64,000 bases of DNA, taken from positions 147,124-211,123 of the forward strand of contig JBGANY010000003.1 in NCBI GenBank assembly GCA_044222005.1, written 5' to 3'. The notes under the pieces were generated by a model. The model made no database searches and was not told the origin of the DNA. It was given only the letters and a program-made list of their open reading frames with translations. Shown here one piece after another: positions 53,151 to 62,405 of this stretch. The translations under genes were made by a program, and so were the position numbers. Every line of letters starts with the position of its first letter. The first letter of the stretch is position 1. This DNA comes from Methylotenera_A sp044222005 (GTDB lineage Bacteria; Pseudomonadota; Gammaproteobacteria; Burkholderiales; Methylophilaceae).

Positions 53151-53588
53151 CTATGTAATGAGATAGGGGTTAGCATACCCTAATTTTGCCAAAATAGAAA
53201 TTTCCAGGCTTTCCATCAGTTCAGCCTGCGCTTCAGTTTCGTGGTCGTAGCCATGCAAATGCAGTATGCCGTGTACGGTTAAATGTGCATAATGTGCTTC
53301 AAGTGGTTTGTTCTGCGCTTTGGCTTCCGTTTCAACGACGGGTGCGCAAATGACAATATCGCCCATTAAATGCGGTTCTTCGGCGATTGGAAAAGTCAGT
53401 ACATTGGTCGCATAATCTTTACCGCGGTAGGCGCTGTTGAGTATGCGAGCCTCATCCTCATCCACAATACGGATCGTGACTTCAGTATCCACACGCAATG
53501 CGGCTTTTGCCCATTTGCGAAATTGGCTTTTGCTTGGAAGCCGGGGCTGGCTGGAGGCGAATTGAATGCTTATATTTAGCTTTGGCAT
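53151..53588 (-). CDS. ybeY: Endoribonuclease YbeY
   Basis: Metal-dependent RNase for 16S rRNA 3' maturation and ribosome quality control. The product is 145 aa. The zinc motif HGILHLHGYDHETEAQ (H-x3-H-x5-H) is intact, with LNSAYRGKDYATNVLTFPI upstream. Partner phoH, normally directly upstream, is 5 kb away here (58622-59575). Confidence 0.96.
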   Translation of the reverse strand: MPKLNISIQFASSQPRLPSKSQFRKWAKAALRVDTEVTIRIVDEDEARILNSAYRGKDYATNVLTFPIAEEPHLMGDIVICAPVVETEAKAQNKPLEAHYAHLTVHGILHLHGYDHETEAQAELMESLEISILAKLGYANPYLIT

Positions 53589-53710
53589 AATTTATTGCTG
53601 ATGCGAAAAATTAACAACAAGTATTGCTGGGTATGCCGAGATTAACATAATACGCCGAATGAAAAGAGGTTCAAACGGCGTATTACATTTACCAATCTAT
53701 CCTATGTGAT

Positions 53711-54121
53711 TTATTTCGTTTGCGAAGGGCAATCCGTATAGGGAAAGCGCACATGCCCATAGCGAACAACTAAAATAGCCAATGAAATCAGCAGGATAGA
53801 TCCGGAAAGCGCGAACATGCGCCAGGCGTCAATTTCTGCGATTTCCAGTACCAGATAACGCGCCAAAGCGATAATGCCAATATATAGCGGGTATCGGACA
53901 GGCAAGTTGCCAGACCCCAGATAGTGATCGAGCATGGACATCACTTCGAGATACAAGAACAGCAACAGCAAATCACCTACGCTAATTGTGCGTGCTTGCC
54001 AGATATGCATGATTGCCTGAAATACGGCAAAAACAGTGGCGATAGCGATAACAATGAGTACACCTTGGCCAATTAAACCAAGTGCTCGTTGTGTCGCCCG
54101 GCTGAATTTATTGGGTGTCAT
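53711..54121 (-). CDS. PsiE family phosphate-starvation-inducible membrane protein
   Basis: A 136-aa inner-membrane protein with four helices (GVLIVIAIATVFAVFQAIMH, VGDLLLLFLYLEVMSMLDHY, YPLYIGIIALARYLVLEIAE, GSILLISLAILVVRYGHVRF). This fits the PsiE family of unknown molecular role, induced by phosphate starvation in enteric bacteria. Placed beside the polyphosphate kinase gene on the same strand, 59 bases away, which suits a phosphate link. Confidence 0.82.
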   Translation of the reverse strand: MTPNKFSRATQRALGLIGQGVLIVIAIATVFAVFQAIMHIWQARTISVGDLLLLFLYLEVMSMLDHYLGSGNLPVRYPLYIGIIALARYLVLEIAEIDAWRMFALSGSILLISLAILVVRYGHVRFPYTDCPSQTK

Positions 54122-54180
54122 TTCTATCCTTAAGTCGTATAGCTAGGGATATAAATTATACACTGCAGAACGCTGAGTTA

Positions 54181-55317
54181 TTAAAGCACTGGCTGGTTGT
54201 CGTGTTCACCACGTTCATACACGATATGCGCACGCCCGACCAAAAGCGGATCAAGCGGGCCGATTGCCGATAGATCCTTGTTGGTGTAGGGCAGTTTGTG
54301 CAGCACATAGCGCATGGCGTTAAGGCGGGCGCGCTTTTTGCAGTCCGACTTAACTACCGTCCAGGGTGAGTCAGCGGTATCTGTATGGAAAAACATGGCT
54401 TCTTTGGCTTTTGTATAATCGTCCCACCTGTCCAGCGAGGCGAGGTCAATCGGGCTCAATTTCCATTGTTTGAGCGGGTGCATTTTGCGTTCCTTGAAGC
54501 GGCGGCGTTGTTCCTCGCGGCTGACTGAGAACCAGAACTTGATCACGTGAATGCCACTACGGGTAAGGTTGCGCTCAAACTCAGGCGCCTGGCGCATGAA
54601 TTCCAGATACTCATCATTGTTGCAGAACCCCATCACGCGCTCTACCCCGGCACGGTTATACCAGGAGCGGTCGAACAGGGTGATTTCACCAGCGGTAGGC
54701 AGTTGGGAAATATAGCGCTGGAAATACCACTGGCCGCGCTCGACATCGCTGGGCTTTTCCAAAGCCACCACGCGCGCGCCGCGAGGATTGAGATGCTCCA
54801 TGAAGCGCCTGATGGTGCCTCCTTTACCAGCAGCATCGCGCCCTTCGAACAGGATGACCACGCGCTGGCCGGTTTCTTTGACCCAGGCCTGAAGTTTCAG
54901 CAACTCGACCTGGAGATGGTATTTTTGTTTTTCGTAAGATTTTCTGGATAACAGGTTTTTGTATGGGTAACCGCCATCGCGCCAATCTGCGGCAAGTTCC
55001 TCATCGGAGTGCACGCGTCTCTTTGTGCTTTCGACGCTGGGTATATTGGCAATGGCTTTGCTCAACGCCGCAGCGTCATCCGGGGAGGCGCCATCCAGAA
55101 TCGCACGCAGTGCTTCTGGCAAGCTTGCAGCATCTTTGCCGGTTGCGATGCGATTGATAATATCCTGCACGGCAGTAGATTTTGATTCGCGCGCTGCCGA
55201 GATTTTTTCGTGGACTGAAAACTCCTCAATGCCTTGTGTGCTGTTGTCAGGTGGGATGTCGCCTTCAGATACACGACGTATGATGGGGGAAACGGTCGTT
55301 TTTTTTTCTGTTGCCAT
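54181..55317 (-). CDS. ppk2: Polyphosphate kinase 2
   Basis: Transfers phosphate between polyphosphate and nucleoside di- or monophosphates. The product is 378 aa. The first ~115 residues are a variable, polar extension, and the kinase core follows: YKNLLSRKSYEKQKYHLQVE, Walker A VILFEGRDAAGKGGTIRRFM, Walker B region TLFDRSWYNRAGVERVMGF, and the lid SREEQRRRFKERKMHPLKQW. It probably forms part of the phosphate reserve system together with the neighbouring PsiE-type gene. Confidence 0.94.
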   Translation of the reverse strand: MATEKKTTVSPIIRRVSEGDIPPDNSTQGIEEFSVHEKISAARESKSTAVQDIINRIATGKDAASLPEALRAILDGASPDDAAALSKAIANIPSVESTKRRVHSDEELAADWRDGGYPYKNLLSRKSYEKQKYHLQVELLKLQAWVKETGQRVVILFEGRDAAGKGGTIRRFMEHLNPRGARVVALEKPSDVERGQWYFQRYISQLPTAGEITLFDRSWYNRAGVERVMGFCNNDEYLEFMRQAPEFERNLTRSGIHVIKFWFSVSREEQRRRFKERKMHPLKQWKLSPIDLASLDRWDDYTKAKEAMFFHTDTADSPWTVVKSDCKKRARLNAMRYVLHKLPYTNKDLSAIGPLDPLLVGRAHIVYERGEHDNQPVL

Positions 55318-55527
55318 GCCTGCACCTCTTAATCTATAAGCAAAAAAGTATCTTTATCCTTAACCGTCTATATGTCAATCGGCTGGGGTTACAAAATAGG
55401 AATCTTTTGATTTAACGCAAGCCATCACCCTGGATTTGTAAGTTTAAGCACAGCGGTTACGCAAATCGATTTATATTAAACAATGCCATTATGGGATAGA
55501 CTAAAGTCTTTAATGTGGGACTTAGTT

Positions 55528-56517
55528 ATGGTGCAAAATATTACTCTGGCTGCATTTTTAATGCAGCACCTGCAAGGCGAGCACTGCATTGCGCTTATCA
55601 AGATGCTGGGCGATGTTGCAGAGGCCTGTAAAAAAATAGCTGGGGCGGTAGATCGCGGCGCATTGGCGGGAAATATGGGCAGTTTGGCGGCTGAGAATGT
55701 TCAGGGTGAGGTGCAAAAAGCGCTGGATGTGATTAGCAATGATATTTTTATTGAATGTACTCAGCAAAGCGGTTACGTGGCTGGCATGGTGTCGGAAGAA
55801 TTGGATGATGCCGTTGAAATTGCAGAAAAACATCACATTAATGGTCAGTACCTGCTGTTGTTCGATCCGCTTGACGGTTCATCCAACGTGAATGTGAACA
55901 TCTCGGTAGGCACCATATTTTCTATACTTAAGAGTGCGAATAAAACTCCAGCTCTGGCCGACTTTCTGCAGCCTGGCTCGGCTCAAATCTGCGCCGGTTA
56001 TGCCTTGTACGGCACATCCACCATGCTGGTGCTAACAGCTGGCAACGGGGTAAATGGCTTTACGCTGGATGCTGAAACTGACGAGTTTTATCTTACCCAT
56101 CCTGATATGCACATTGCTGCCGATACGCAGGAATTCGCGATCAATATGTCCAACTATCGTTTTTGGCAGAAGCCGGTGCAGCGCTATATCGACGAATGCC
56201 TGCAGGGCGAAGCCGGGTTGCGCAAAAAAGATTTTAATATGCGCTGGGTCGCCTCTATGGTGGCTGAAGTGCACCGCATATTGGTACGTGGCGGCGTGTT
56301 TATGTACCCCGCGGATGCCAAGTCAGTGAACGGCAAGCTTAGATTGATGTACGAGGCTAACCCCATGAGTTTTATTGTGGAGCAGGCAGGCGGCGCTGCG
56401 ACGACGGGCGTACAACGCATTTTAGAAGTTAAGCCAAGCGGCATCCATCAACGCGTGCCCGTGATGATGGGCAGCAAAAGTGAAATTGAAAGATTGGTTG
56501 CCTATCATCAAGGCTGA
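55528..56517 (+). CDS. fbp: Fructose-1,6-bisphosphatase class I
   Basis: Hydrolyses fructose 1,6-bisphosphate to fructose 6-phosphate. From ATG 55528 (MVQNITLAAFLMQHL) the product is 329 aa, the usual length; the frame opens at 55483, giving 15 further residues of doubtful value. Metal/substrate motifs are LLLFDPLDGSSNVNVNISVG, GYALYGTSTMLVLTAGNGV and the C-terminal EQAGGAATTGVQRILEVKP. It converges on tpiA with only 6 bases between. With fba and tpiA it supplies C6 phosphate for gluconeogenesis and the ribulose monophosphate cycle. Confidence 0.94.
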   Translation: MVQNITLAAFLMQHLQGEHCIALIKMLGDVAEACKKIAGAVDRGALAGNMGSLAAENVQGEVQKALDVISNDIFIECTQQSGYVAGMVSEELDDAVEIAEKHHINGQYLLLFDPLDGSSNVNVNISVGTIFSILKSANKTPALADFLQPGSAQICAGYALYGTSTMLVLTAGNGVNGFTLDAETDEFYLTHPDMHIAADTQEFAINMSNYRFWQKPVQRYIDECLQGEAGLRKKDFNMRWVASMVAEVHRILVRGGVFMYPADAKSVNGKLRLMYEANPMSFIVEQAGGAATTGVQRILEVKPSGIHQRVPVMMGSKSEIERLVAYHQG

Positions 56518-56523
56518 CCCGCA

Positions 56524-57291
56524 CTAATTCGCCAGCCGGCAAATCGCCACAAATTCTTCCGCGTTGAGTGACGCACCGCCCACTAGCCCGCCATCTACAT
56601 CCGGCATGGCAAATAATTCCTTTGCATTTTTGGAATTGACGCTGCCGCCATAAATAATGCGCACATGCGCTGCGGCATCGCTATTGCGCCGGTCGATACG
56701 GTGCCGGATAAACTCGTGCACCGCCTGTGCATGTGCAGGCGAGGCGGTTTTGCCCGTGCCAATCGCCCACACCGGCTCATAGGCAAACACCATGTTCAGT
56801 TGCATGGCTTTTGCAAACTCCTTGTCGCCAAGGGTTGCCATCACCGCATCCATCTGGCTGGCGACAATCACCTCGGTCAGGCCGGCCTCATGCTCTGCCA
56901 GGGTTTCGCCCACACATAATACCGGGGTCAAATCAGCCTTGATGGCTGCGTCGAATCTGGCGGCGGCCGTCAGGTTGGTTTCATGAAACAGGTTGCGCCG
57001 CTCGGAGTGGCCCAGCAGCACATATGTGCAGCCGAGATCGGTCAGCATGTGCGGCGCAACCGCGCCGGTAAAAGCGCCTTGCTCGTGCTGGTTCACGTTC
57101 TGCCCGCCCCAGGCTATATTGGTGTCTTTAAGCAGCTCCCTGGCCTGAAACAGGTAGGGGTTCGGCACGCACACAACATAATCGGCATTTTTATAGTCGC
57201 GCAGCCCGTTAATAATATCGGTGAGCAATAGCTGGTTGCTCTTGATGTCGCCATGCATTTTCCAGTTGCCTACCACCAGTTTACGACGCAT
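56524..57291 (-). CDS. tpiA: Triose-phosphate isomerase
   Basis: Interconverts dihydroxyacetone phosphate and glyceraldehyde 3-phosphate. The product is 255 aa. Catalytic residues are Lys in VVGNWKMHG, His in LLGHSERRN and Glu in FAYEPVWAIGTGKTA, with the phosphate loop IIYGGSVNSKN and GGLVGGASL. It lies 37 bases downstream of fba. tpiA usually heads a secG/nuo cluster in this group; here it pairs with the aldolase. Confidence 0.97.
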   Translation of the reverse strand: MRRKLVVGNWKMHGDIKSNQLLLTDIINGLRDYKNADYVVCVPNPYLFQARELLKDTNIAWGGQNVNQHEQGAFTGAVAPHMLTDLGCTYVLLGHSERRNLFHETNLTAAARFDAAIKADLTPVLCVGETLAEHEAGLTEVIVASQMDAVMATLGDKEFAKAMQLNMVFAYEPVWAIGTGKTASPAHAQAVHEFIRHRIDRRNSDAAAHVRIIYGGSVNSKNAKELFAMPDVDGGLVGGASLNAEEFVAICRLAN

Positions 57292-57328
57292 ATGGTTGTT
57301 CCTTTTATTCTATTGGCCATTCATGGTG

Positions 57329-58399
57329 TTATAGTGCCCTGACAACGGCCTGCAGTTCGCCAGCCTTGTAGCGCTCGGCCATGCGCTCACAGGGGATGGG
57401 CTTGATCTTGCCGGCTTGTCCGGCAGAGCCAAACGCCTCATAGCGTGCTTTGCAAATGTCGCGCATGGCCACGGTAGCGGCATTGAGGAATTTGCGCGGA
57501 TCGAACTCTCTGCTGTTTTGTGCGAAATATCTGCGGATAGCGCCTGCCGAAGCCATGCGCAGGTCTGTATCGATGTTGACTTTGCGCACACCATGCCTGA
57601 TGCCTTCGATGATTTCTTCCACCGGCACGCCATAGGTTTCACCCATGTCGCCGCCATATTCATTGATGATGTGCAGCCATTCCTGCGGCACTGAGGATGA
57701 GCCGTGCATGACCAGATGCGTATTGGGGATACGGTCGTGAATCTCTTTGATGCGGCTGATGGCCAGTGTTCTGCCGGTAGGAGGGTGCGTGAATTTGTAC
57801 GCACCATGCGAGGTGCCGATAGCAATCGCCAGTGCATCGACACCCGTTTGCCGCACAAAATCAGCCGCCTCTTCTGGGTCGGTGAGTAGCTGCGCATGCG
57901 TTAATACGCCGCTTGCGCCAGCGCCGTCTTCCTCACCCGCCAGCCCGGATTCCAAAGAACCCAGTACGCCCAGTTCACCTTCTACGGATACGCCGATGGC
58001 ATGTGCGATTTCAACCACCTTTCTGGTGACGTCAACGTTGTACTGATAGCTGGAAGGCGTTTTAGCGTCTTCCAGCAGCGAGCCATCCATCATCACGCTC
58101 GAAAAGCCGGAACGCATGGCTTGGATACACACTGCGGGCGACTGACCATGATCCTGATGCATGACCACGGGGATGTGCGGATAAGACTCAATGGCAGCCA
58201 GTACCAGATGGCGCAAAAAAGCTTCCCCGGCGTATTTGCGTGCACCGGCAGAGGCTTGCAGTATCACCGGGCTGTCAACTGCATCGGCAGCCTGCATAAT
58301 GGCATGCACCTGCTCCATGTTATTGACATTAAATGCAGCTAGCCCGTAGTCGTTTTCGGCAGCATGGTCCAGCAATTGACGCAGTGATACAAGTGCCAT
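57329..58399 (-). CDS. fba: Fructose-bisphosphate aldolase class II
   Basis: Zinc-dependent reversible aldol cleavage of fructose 1,6-bisphosphate. The product is 356 aa, the length and sequence type often called Calvin-cycle subtype (CbbA-like). It shows GLAAFNVNNMEQVHAIMQAA, the zinc His in VMHQDHGQSPAV, GTSHGAYKFTHPP and HGSSSVPQEWLHIINEYGG. ATG 58399, with a 222-base upstream gap that must hold the promoter for the fba-tpiA unit. Confidence 0.96.
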   Translation of the reverse strand: MALVSLRQLLDHAAENDYGLAAFNVNNMEQVHAIMQAADAVDSPVILQASAGARKYAGEAFLRHLVLAAIESYPHIPVVMHQDHGQSPAVCIQAMRSGFSSVMMDGSLLEDAKTPSSYQYNVDVTRKVVEIAHAIGVSVEGELGVLGSLESGLAGEEDGAGASGVLTHAQLLTDPEEAADFVRQTGVDALAIAIGTSHGAYKFTHPPTGRTLAISRIKEIHDRIPNTHLVMHGSSSVPQEWLHIINEYGGDMGETYGVPVEEIIEGIRHGVRKVNIDTDLRMASAGAIRRYFAQNSREFDPRKFLNAATVAMRDICKARYEAFGSAGQAGKIKPIPCERMAERYKAGELQAVVRAL

Positions 58400-58621
58400 G
58401 GTCTATTTCCAAGAAGTTTAAATAAATTATTTTTTTGCTAACAATACTCAGAGCTTATACATATTAACTTCGGTATCTATAGTTTAGTAGGCGTTGAAAA
58501 AGCATAAAAATTACTTAGTTTATCAAATTGAAGAGTGCTGACTCAGTTTGAAAAACCTAGCTTCAATTTACTAGTCTATTTTGCAAATAAGCTAAATGTA
58601 TGGAGCTTTAGCATTCAACCG

Positions 58622-59575
58622 TTATTTGTCTTCAAGTTTTGATTCGTATTCTTCATAGGCATTCACTATCTTTTGCACCAACGGGTGACGTACCACATCG
58701 GCGGATAAAAAATGCGTCATGGCGATGCCTTTGATGTTTTTGAGGATTTTTTGCGCTTCTACCAAGCCGCTTTTTTGATGGCGTTGCAGGTCAATCTGCG
58801 TCACATCACCCGTAATGACGGCTTTAGTGCCAAACCCTATTCTGGTCAGGAACATTTTCATTTGCTCTGGCGTAGTGTTCTGCGCCTCATCCAGAATAAT
58901 AAAACTCTGGTTGAGTGTGCGGCCGCGCATATAGGCGAGTGGCGCTACTTCAATCACGTTGCGTTCAAACATTTTATTGACCGTGTCGTAACCCGCCAGA
59001 TCATACAGCGCGTCATAAAGCGGGCGTAAATAGGGATCCACTTTCTGGGTCAAATCACCGGGTAGAAAGCCCAGCCGCTCGCCCGCCTCAACTGCCGGGC
59101 GCACCAATACAATGCGTTTGACCCGGTCGCGGGTCATGGCGTCTACCGCGCAGGCCACTGCCAAGTAGGTTTTGCCAGTGCCTGCAGGGCCAATGCCAAA
59201 CGTGATGTCGTGATCCTGAATCTGCTGCAGATATTCTACCTGGCGCGGCGTGCGGCCGTGCAGGTCGCCGCGGCGTGTCATCAGTATAGGCATGGCGGCG
59301 GTGTTGGTGACATCTTCCGGTTTGAGTTTGTCGATTTCCACCAGGCCTAGCTGCACTTCTTCCAGCTCAAGCGGTTTTTTGGCGCGAATATAAAAGTTTT
59401 CAATCAACTGTGCGGCAAGTCGCATGTTATCCTGCTTGCCGCTAATGTTGAACGTGCTGCCGCGACGATTGATATTGACCTCAAGCGCGGTTTCAATCTG
59501 CTTGATATTTTCATCCAGCACGCCGCAAAGATTGGCGAGGCGGGTGTTGTCTTCTGGGGTAAGCGTGATTTCCAT
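58622..59575 (-). CDS. ybeZ: PhoH-like ATPase YbeZ
   Basis: P-loop ATPase that works with YbeY in RNA processing. The product is 317 aa. The N-terminal ~110 residues include a KH-like region (INRRGSTFNISGKQDNMRLA), then the PhoH core with Walker A GPAGTGKTYLAVACAVDA, LVRPAVEAGERLGFLPGDLT, Walker B SFIILDEAQNTTPEQMKMFL and TGDVTQIDL. It starts one base after the miaB stop, the conserved miaB-ybeZ pair. The following ybeY is displaced. Confidence 0.95.
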   Translation of the reverse strand: MEITLTPEDNTRLANLCGVLDENIKQIETALEVNINRRGSTFNISGKQDNMRLAAQLIENFYIRAKKPLELEEVQLGLVEIDKLKPEDVTNTAAMPILMTRRGDLHGRTPRQVEYLQQIQDHDITFGIGPAGTGKTYLAVACAVDAMTRDRVKRIVLVRPAVEAGERLGFLPGDLTQKVDPYLRPLYDALYDLAGYDTVNKMFERNVIEVAPLAYMRGRTLNQSFIILDEAQNTTPEQMKMFLTRIGFGTKAVITGDVTQIDLQRHQKSGLVEAQKILKNIKGIAMTHFLSADVVRHPLVQKIVNAYEEYESKLEDK

Positions 59576-59576
59576 A

Positions 59577-60905
59577 TTAAATTATCTGGCCTTGCAAACG
59601 ACGTGGGTTGGATACATCGGTGATTTTTACATTTACAAACTGATGAATCAAATCGGCATCACCCGCAATATCCACCACACGGTTGTTATCGGTTTTGCCT
59701 GCGAGCAGGGTACTGTCTTTCCAGGAAGCGCCTTCAATCAATACGCGTTGCATTGTGCCTAGCATGGCTTCAGAGATGGCTTTGGCCTGTGCTTCGTTTA
59801 TCGCCTGCAGCTTGGCCAAACGGGTTAGCTTAACCGCTTCCCGCGTGCTGTCCTGAATAAACGCAGCAGGAGTGCCTGGGCGCGGGCTGTATAAGAAGCT
59901 GAAACTGGCATCAAAGCCGACATCGCTCATCAGTTTGACGGTGGCTTCAAAATCGGTTTCGGTTTCGCCAGGGAAGCCGATGATAAAGTCGGAAGTAAAG
60001 GTTAAATCGGGGTTGGCGGTTTTCAGTTTGCGGATAATCGATTTATATTGCAGCGTAGTGTAATTACGCTTCATTGCCATCAAAATACGGTCGGAACCGG
60101 CTTGCACCGGCAAATGGAGCTGCGCAGCCAGTTTTGGCACGTTGGCAAAGCAGTCAATCAGCCGCTGGTTCATTTCATTGGGGTGGCTGGTGGTAAAGCG
60201 GATGCGCCCGATTTGCGGGATTTCGGCAATGGTCTCAATCAGCATCGCCAGATCAGCTTCCACACCGTCGTATTCTGCGCGGTAGGCATTCACATTTTGC
60301 CCAAGCAGGGTGATTTCTTTGACGCCTTGCTCAGCCAGCTGAACAGCTTCGGTTAATATGTCTGCAAACGGGCGCGAGACTTCTTCGCCGCGCGTGTAGG
60401 GCACCACGCAAAAACTGCAATATTTGCTACAGCCTTCCATAATGCTCAGAAACGCACTCGCACCCTCGATGCGCGGCGGGGGTAAATGGTCAAACTTTTC
60501 GATTTCCGGGAACGTAATGTCCACCTGCGACTGGCCGCTGCTTTGGCGGTTTTTAATCATGTCGGGCAGGCGGTGCAGGGTTTGCGGGCCAAATACCACA
60601 TCCACATAAGGCGCGCGTTTGATGATGTTGTCACCTTCCTGTGACGCCACACAACCACCCACGCCGATGATCAAATCAGGATTCTTTTCCTTAAGCGGAA
60701 TAAAGCGCCCAAGGTGGCTGAACACTTTGTCTTCGGCTTTTTCGCGCACCGAACAGGTGTTGAGCAGAATGACATCGGCATCTTCCGGCGTCTGCGTTTC
60801 GACCATGCCTTCGCTTGAAGCAAGCATATCCGCCATGCGCGATGAATCATACTCATTCATCTGGCAGCCGAAGGTTTTAATGAATATTTTTTTGGGTGTA
60901 GTCAA
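59577..60905 (-). CDS. miaB: tRNA-2-methylthio-N6-dimethylallyladenosine synthase
   Basis: Radical-SAM methylthiotransferase modifying A37 of tRNAs reading UNN codons. The product is 442 aa. N-terminal auxiliary cluster cysteines are in FGCQMNEYDS, LLNTCSVREKAEDK and GVGGCVASQ. The radical-SAM motif is MEGCSKYCSFCVVPYTRGEE, and a C-terminal TRAM domain ends the protein (VNVKI-type FVNVKITDVSNPRRLQGQII). The start is TTG 60905, as no ATG precedes the conserved beginning MTTPKKIFIKTFGCQ. Confidence 0.96.
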   Translation of the reverse strand: MTTPKKIFIKTFGCQMNEYDSSRMADMLASSEGMVETQTPEDADVILLNTCSVREKAEDKVFSHLGRFIPLKEKNPDLIIGVGGCVASQEGDNIIKRAPYVDVVFGPQTLHRLPDMIKNRQSSGQSQVDITFPEIEKFDHLPPPRIEGASAFLSIMEGCSKYCSFCVVPYTRGEEVSRPFADILTEAVQLAEQGVKEITLLGQNVNAYRAEYDGVEADLAMLIETIAEIPQIGRIRFTTSHPNEMNQRLIDCFANVPKLAAQLHLPVQAGSDRILMAMKRNYTTLQYKSIIRKLKTANPDLTFTSDFIIGFPGETETDFEATVKLMSDVGFDASFSFLYSPRPGTPAAFIQDSTREAVKLTRLAKLQAINEAQAKAISEAMLGTMQRVLIEGASWKDSTLLAGKTDNNRVVDIAGDADLIHQFVNVKITDVSNPRRLQGQII

Positions 60906-61015
60906 AGGTTGAAAGCTTCATTGCAAAGTATGATTTTAGCGTATTTGGCCATTTGATTCACGCAAAGTTGCTGAGTGGAGGGTAAAATAGCCTCGAATAT
61001 TCATCCAGGCCATTT

Positions 61016-62404
61016 ATGCAAGCGCTACCCATTTTTTATAACATCAAACACCGTCATTGCGTCGTGGTTGGCGGCGGCGATGTTGCAACACGTAAAGTAA
61101 CGATGCTGCTGAAGGTAGGCGCAGCGGTTACGCTTTTCTCGCCGGAAATTTGCCATGAGCTGCAGGCCTTGGTTGATGCAAAAAAAATAAAATATGTGCA
61201 GGCCAATTATGAACAGCATCAGCTGGCAGGCGCATGTCTGGTGATCGCTGCGACAGATGACCATGCGGTGAATGAGGCGGTTTCGGTCGCGGCAAAAGTG
61301 CGCAATATTCCTGTGAATGTGGTGGATGCGCCCGAATTGTGCACGTTCACTATGGGCTCGATTATCGACCGCAGCCCGGTGGTGATCGCGGTTTCCAGTG
61401 AAGGTAATGCGCCTGTGCTGGCGCGTTATATTCGCACCAAAATAGAAACCATGCTGCCGGCAAGCTACGGCCGTATCGCCGCCATTGCCGGTGAATTCAG
61501 GGACCAGGTCAAAGCCAAGTTCGCCACTACGCAAGCCAGGCGTCGCTTCTGGGAGGGTGTGCTGCAAGGCCCTATGGTGGAACGTGTGCTATCCGGGCAG
61601 GAGCAGGCGGCGCGCGAGTTGTTGCAGGATTTAATCAACGATGCGGATTCTGCCAGCAAAAAAGGTGAGGTGTTTCTGGTCGGCGGCGGCCCGGGCGATC
61701 CGGATTTGCTCACATTCCGGGCATTACGTCTCATGCAGCAATGCGATGTGTGCGTGTATGATAAACTGGTGAGTCATGAAGTGATGGAACTCGTGCGCCG
61801 CGATGCGGAACTGATTTATGTCGGCAAGGCGCGCGACCAGCACACCATGCCGCAGGAGGAAATCAACGAGCTGCTTGCCAGACTTGCACTTGAAGGCAAG
61901 CGGGTGCTGCGCCTGAAAGGCGGCGATCCGTTTATATTCGGGCGTGGCGGTGAGGAGATTGAAACGCTCATGCAGCATGGCGTGCCATTTCAGGTGGTGC
62001 CGGGGATTACCGCCGCCAATGGCGTTTCCAGCTACGCGGGCATTCCGCTTACGCATCGTGATTACGCGCAGGCTTGCCTGTTTATTACCGGGCATCTCAA
62101 AGATGGCACATTGGATCTGGATTGGCAGGCCATGGCGCGTCCCAACCAGACTGTGGTGGTGTATATGGGCTTGGTTGGGTTGGCGCAAATTTGTGAAAAG
62201 CTGATAGAGCACGGCGTTTCAGCCAGCATGCCGGTGGCGGTGGTACAGCAGGGGACAACTCCAAGGCAAAAAGTGGTGACAGCGACGTTAGCCGACCTGG
62301 CTGAAAAAGTAGCCGCTGCCGAAATGAAACCACCTTGCCTGACGATTATTGGCGAAGTGGTGAAACTGCGCGAGAAATTGAACTGGTTTGAGCCGACGGC
62401 CTGA
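61016..62404 (+). CDS. cysG: Siroheme synthase
   Basis: Trifunctional enzyme making siroheme, the cofactor of sulfite and nitrite reductases, from uroporphyrinogen III. The product is 462 aa. The N-terminal dehydrogenase/ferrochelatase half (1-~205) has a Rossmann motif VVGGGDVATRKVTMLLKVGA. The C-terminal methyltransferase half (~215-462) has VFLVGGGPGDPDLLTFRALR, LRLKGGDPFIFGRGGEEIET and PGITAANGVSSYAGIPLTHR. Convergent with the sensor kinase gene, with stop codons adjacent. Confidence 0.97.
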   Translation: MQALPIFYNIKHRHCVVVGGGDVATRKVTMLLKVGAAVTLFSPEICHELQALVDAKKIKYVQANYEQHQLAGACLVIAATDDHAVNEAVSVAAKVRNIPVNVVDAPELCTFTMGSIIDRSPVVIAVSSEGNAPVLARYIRTKIETMLPASYGRIAAIAGEFRDQVKAKFATTQARRRFWEGVLQGPMVERVLSGQEQAARELLQDLINDADSASKKGEVFLVGGGPGDPDLLTFRALRLMQQCDVCVYDKLVSHEVMELVRRDAELIYVGKARDQHTMPQEEINELLARLALEGKRVLRLKGGDPFIFGRGGEEIETLMQHGVPFQVVPGITAANGVSSYAGIPLTHRDYAQACLFITGHLKDGTLDLDWQAMARPNQTVVVYMGLVGLAQICEKLIEHGVSASMPVAVVQQGTTPRQKVVTATLADLAEKVAAAEMKPPCLTIIGEVVKLREKLNWFEPTA

Positions 62405-62405
62405 T

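Noticed and set aside
58400..58621. Possible small RNA or promoter element upstream of fba
   Set aside because: The 222-base AT-rich gap has no clear hairpin or paired -35/-10 boxes that I could defend.
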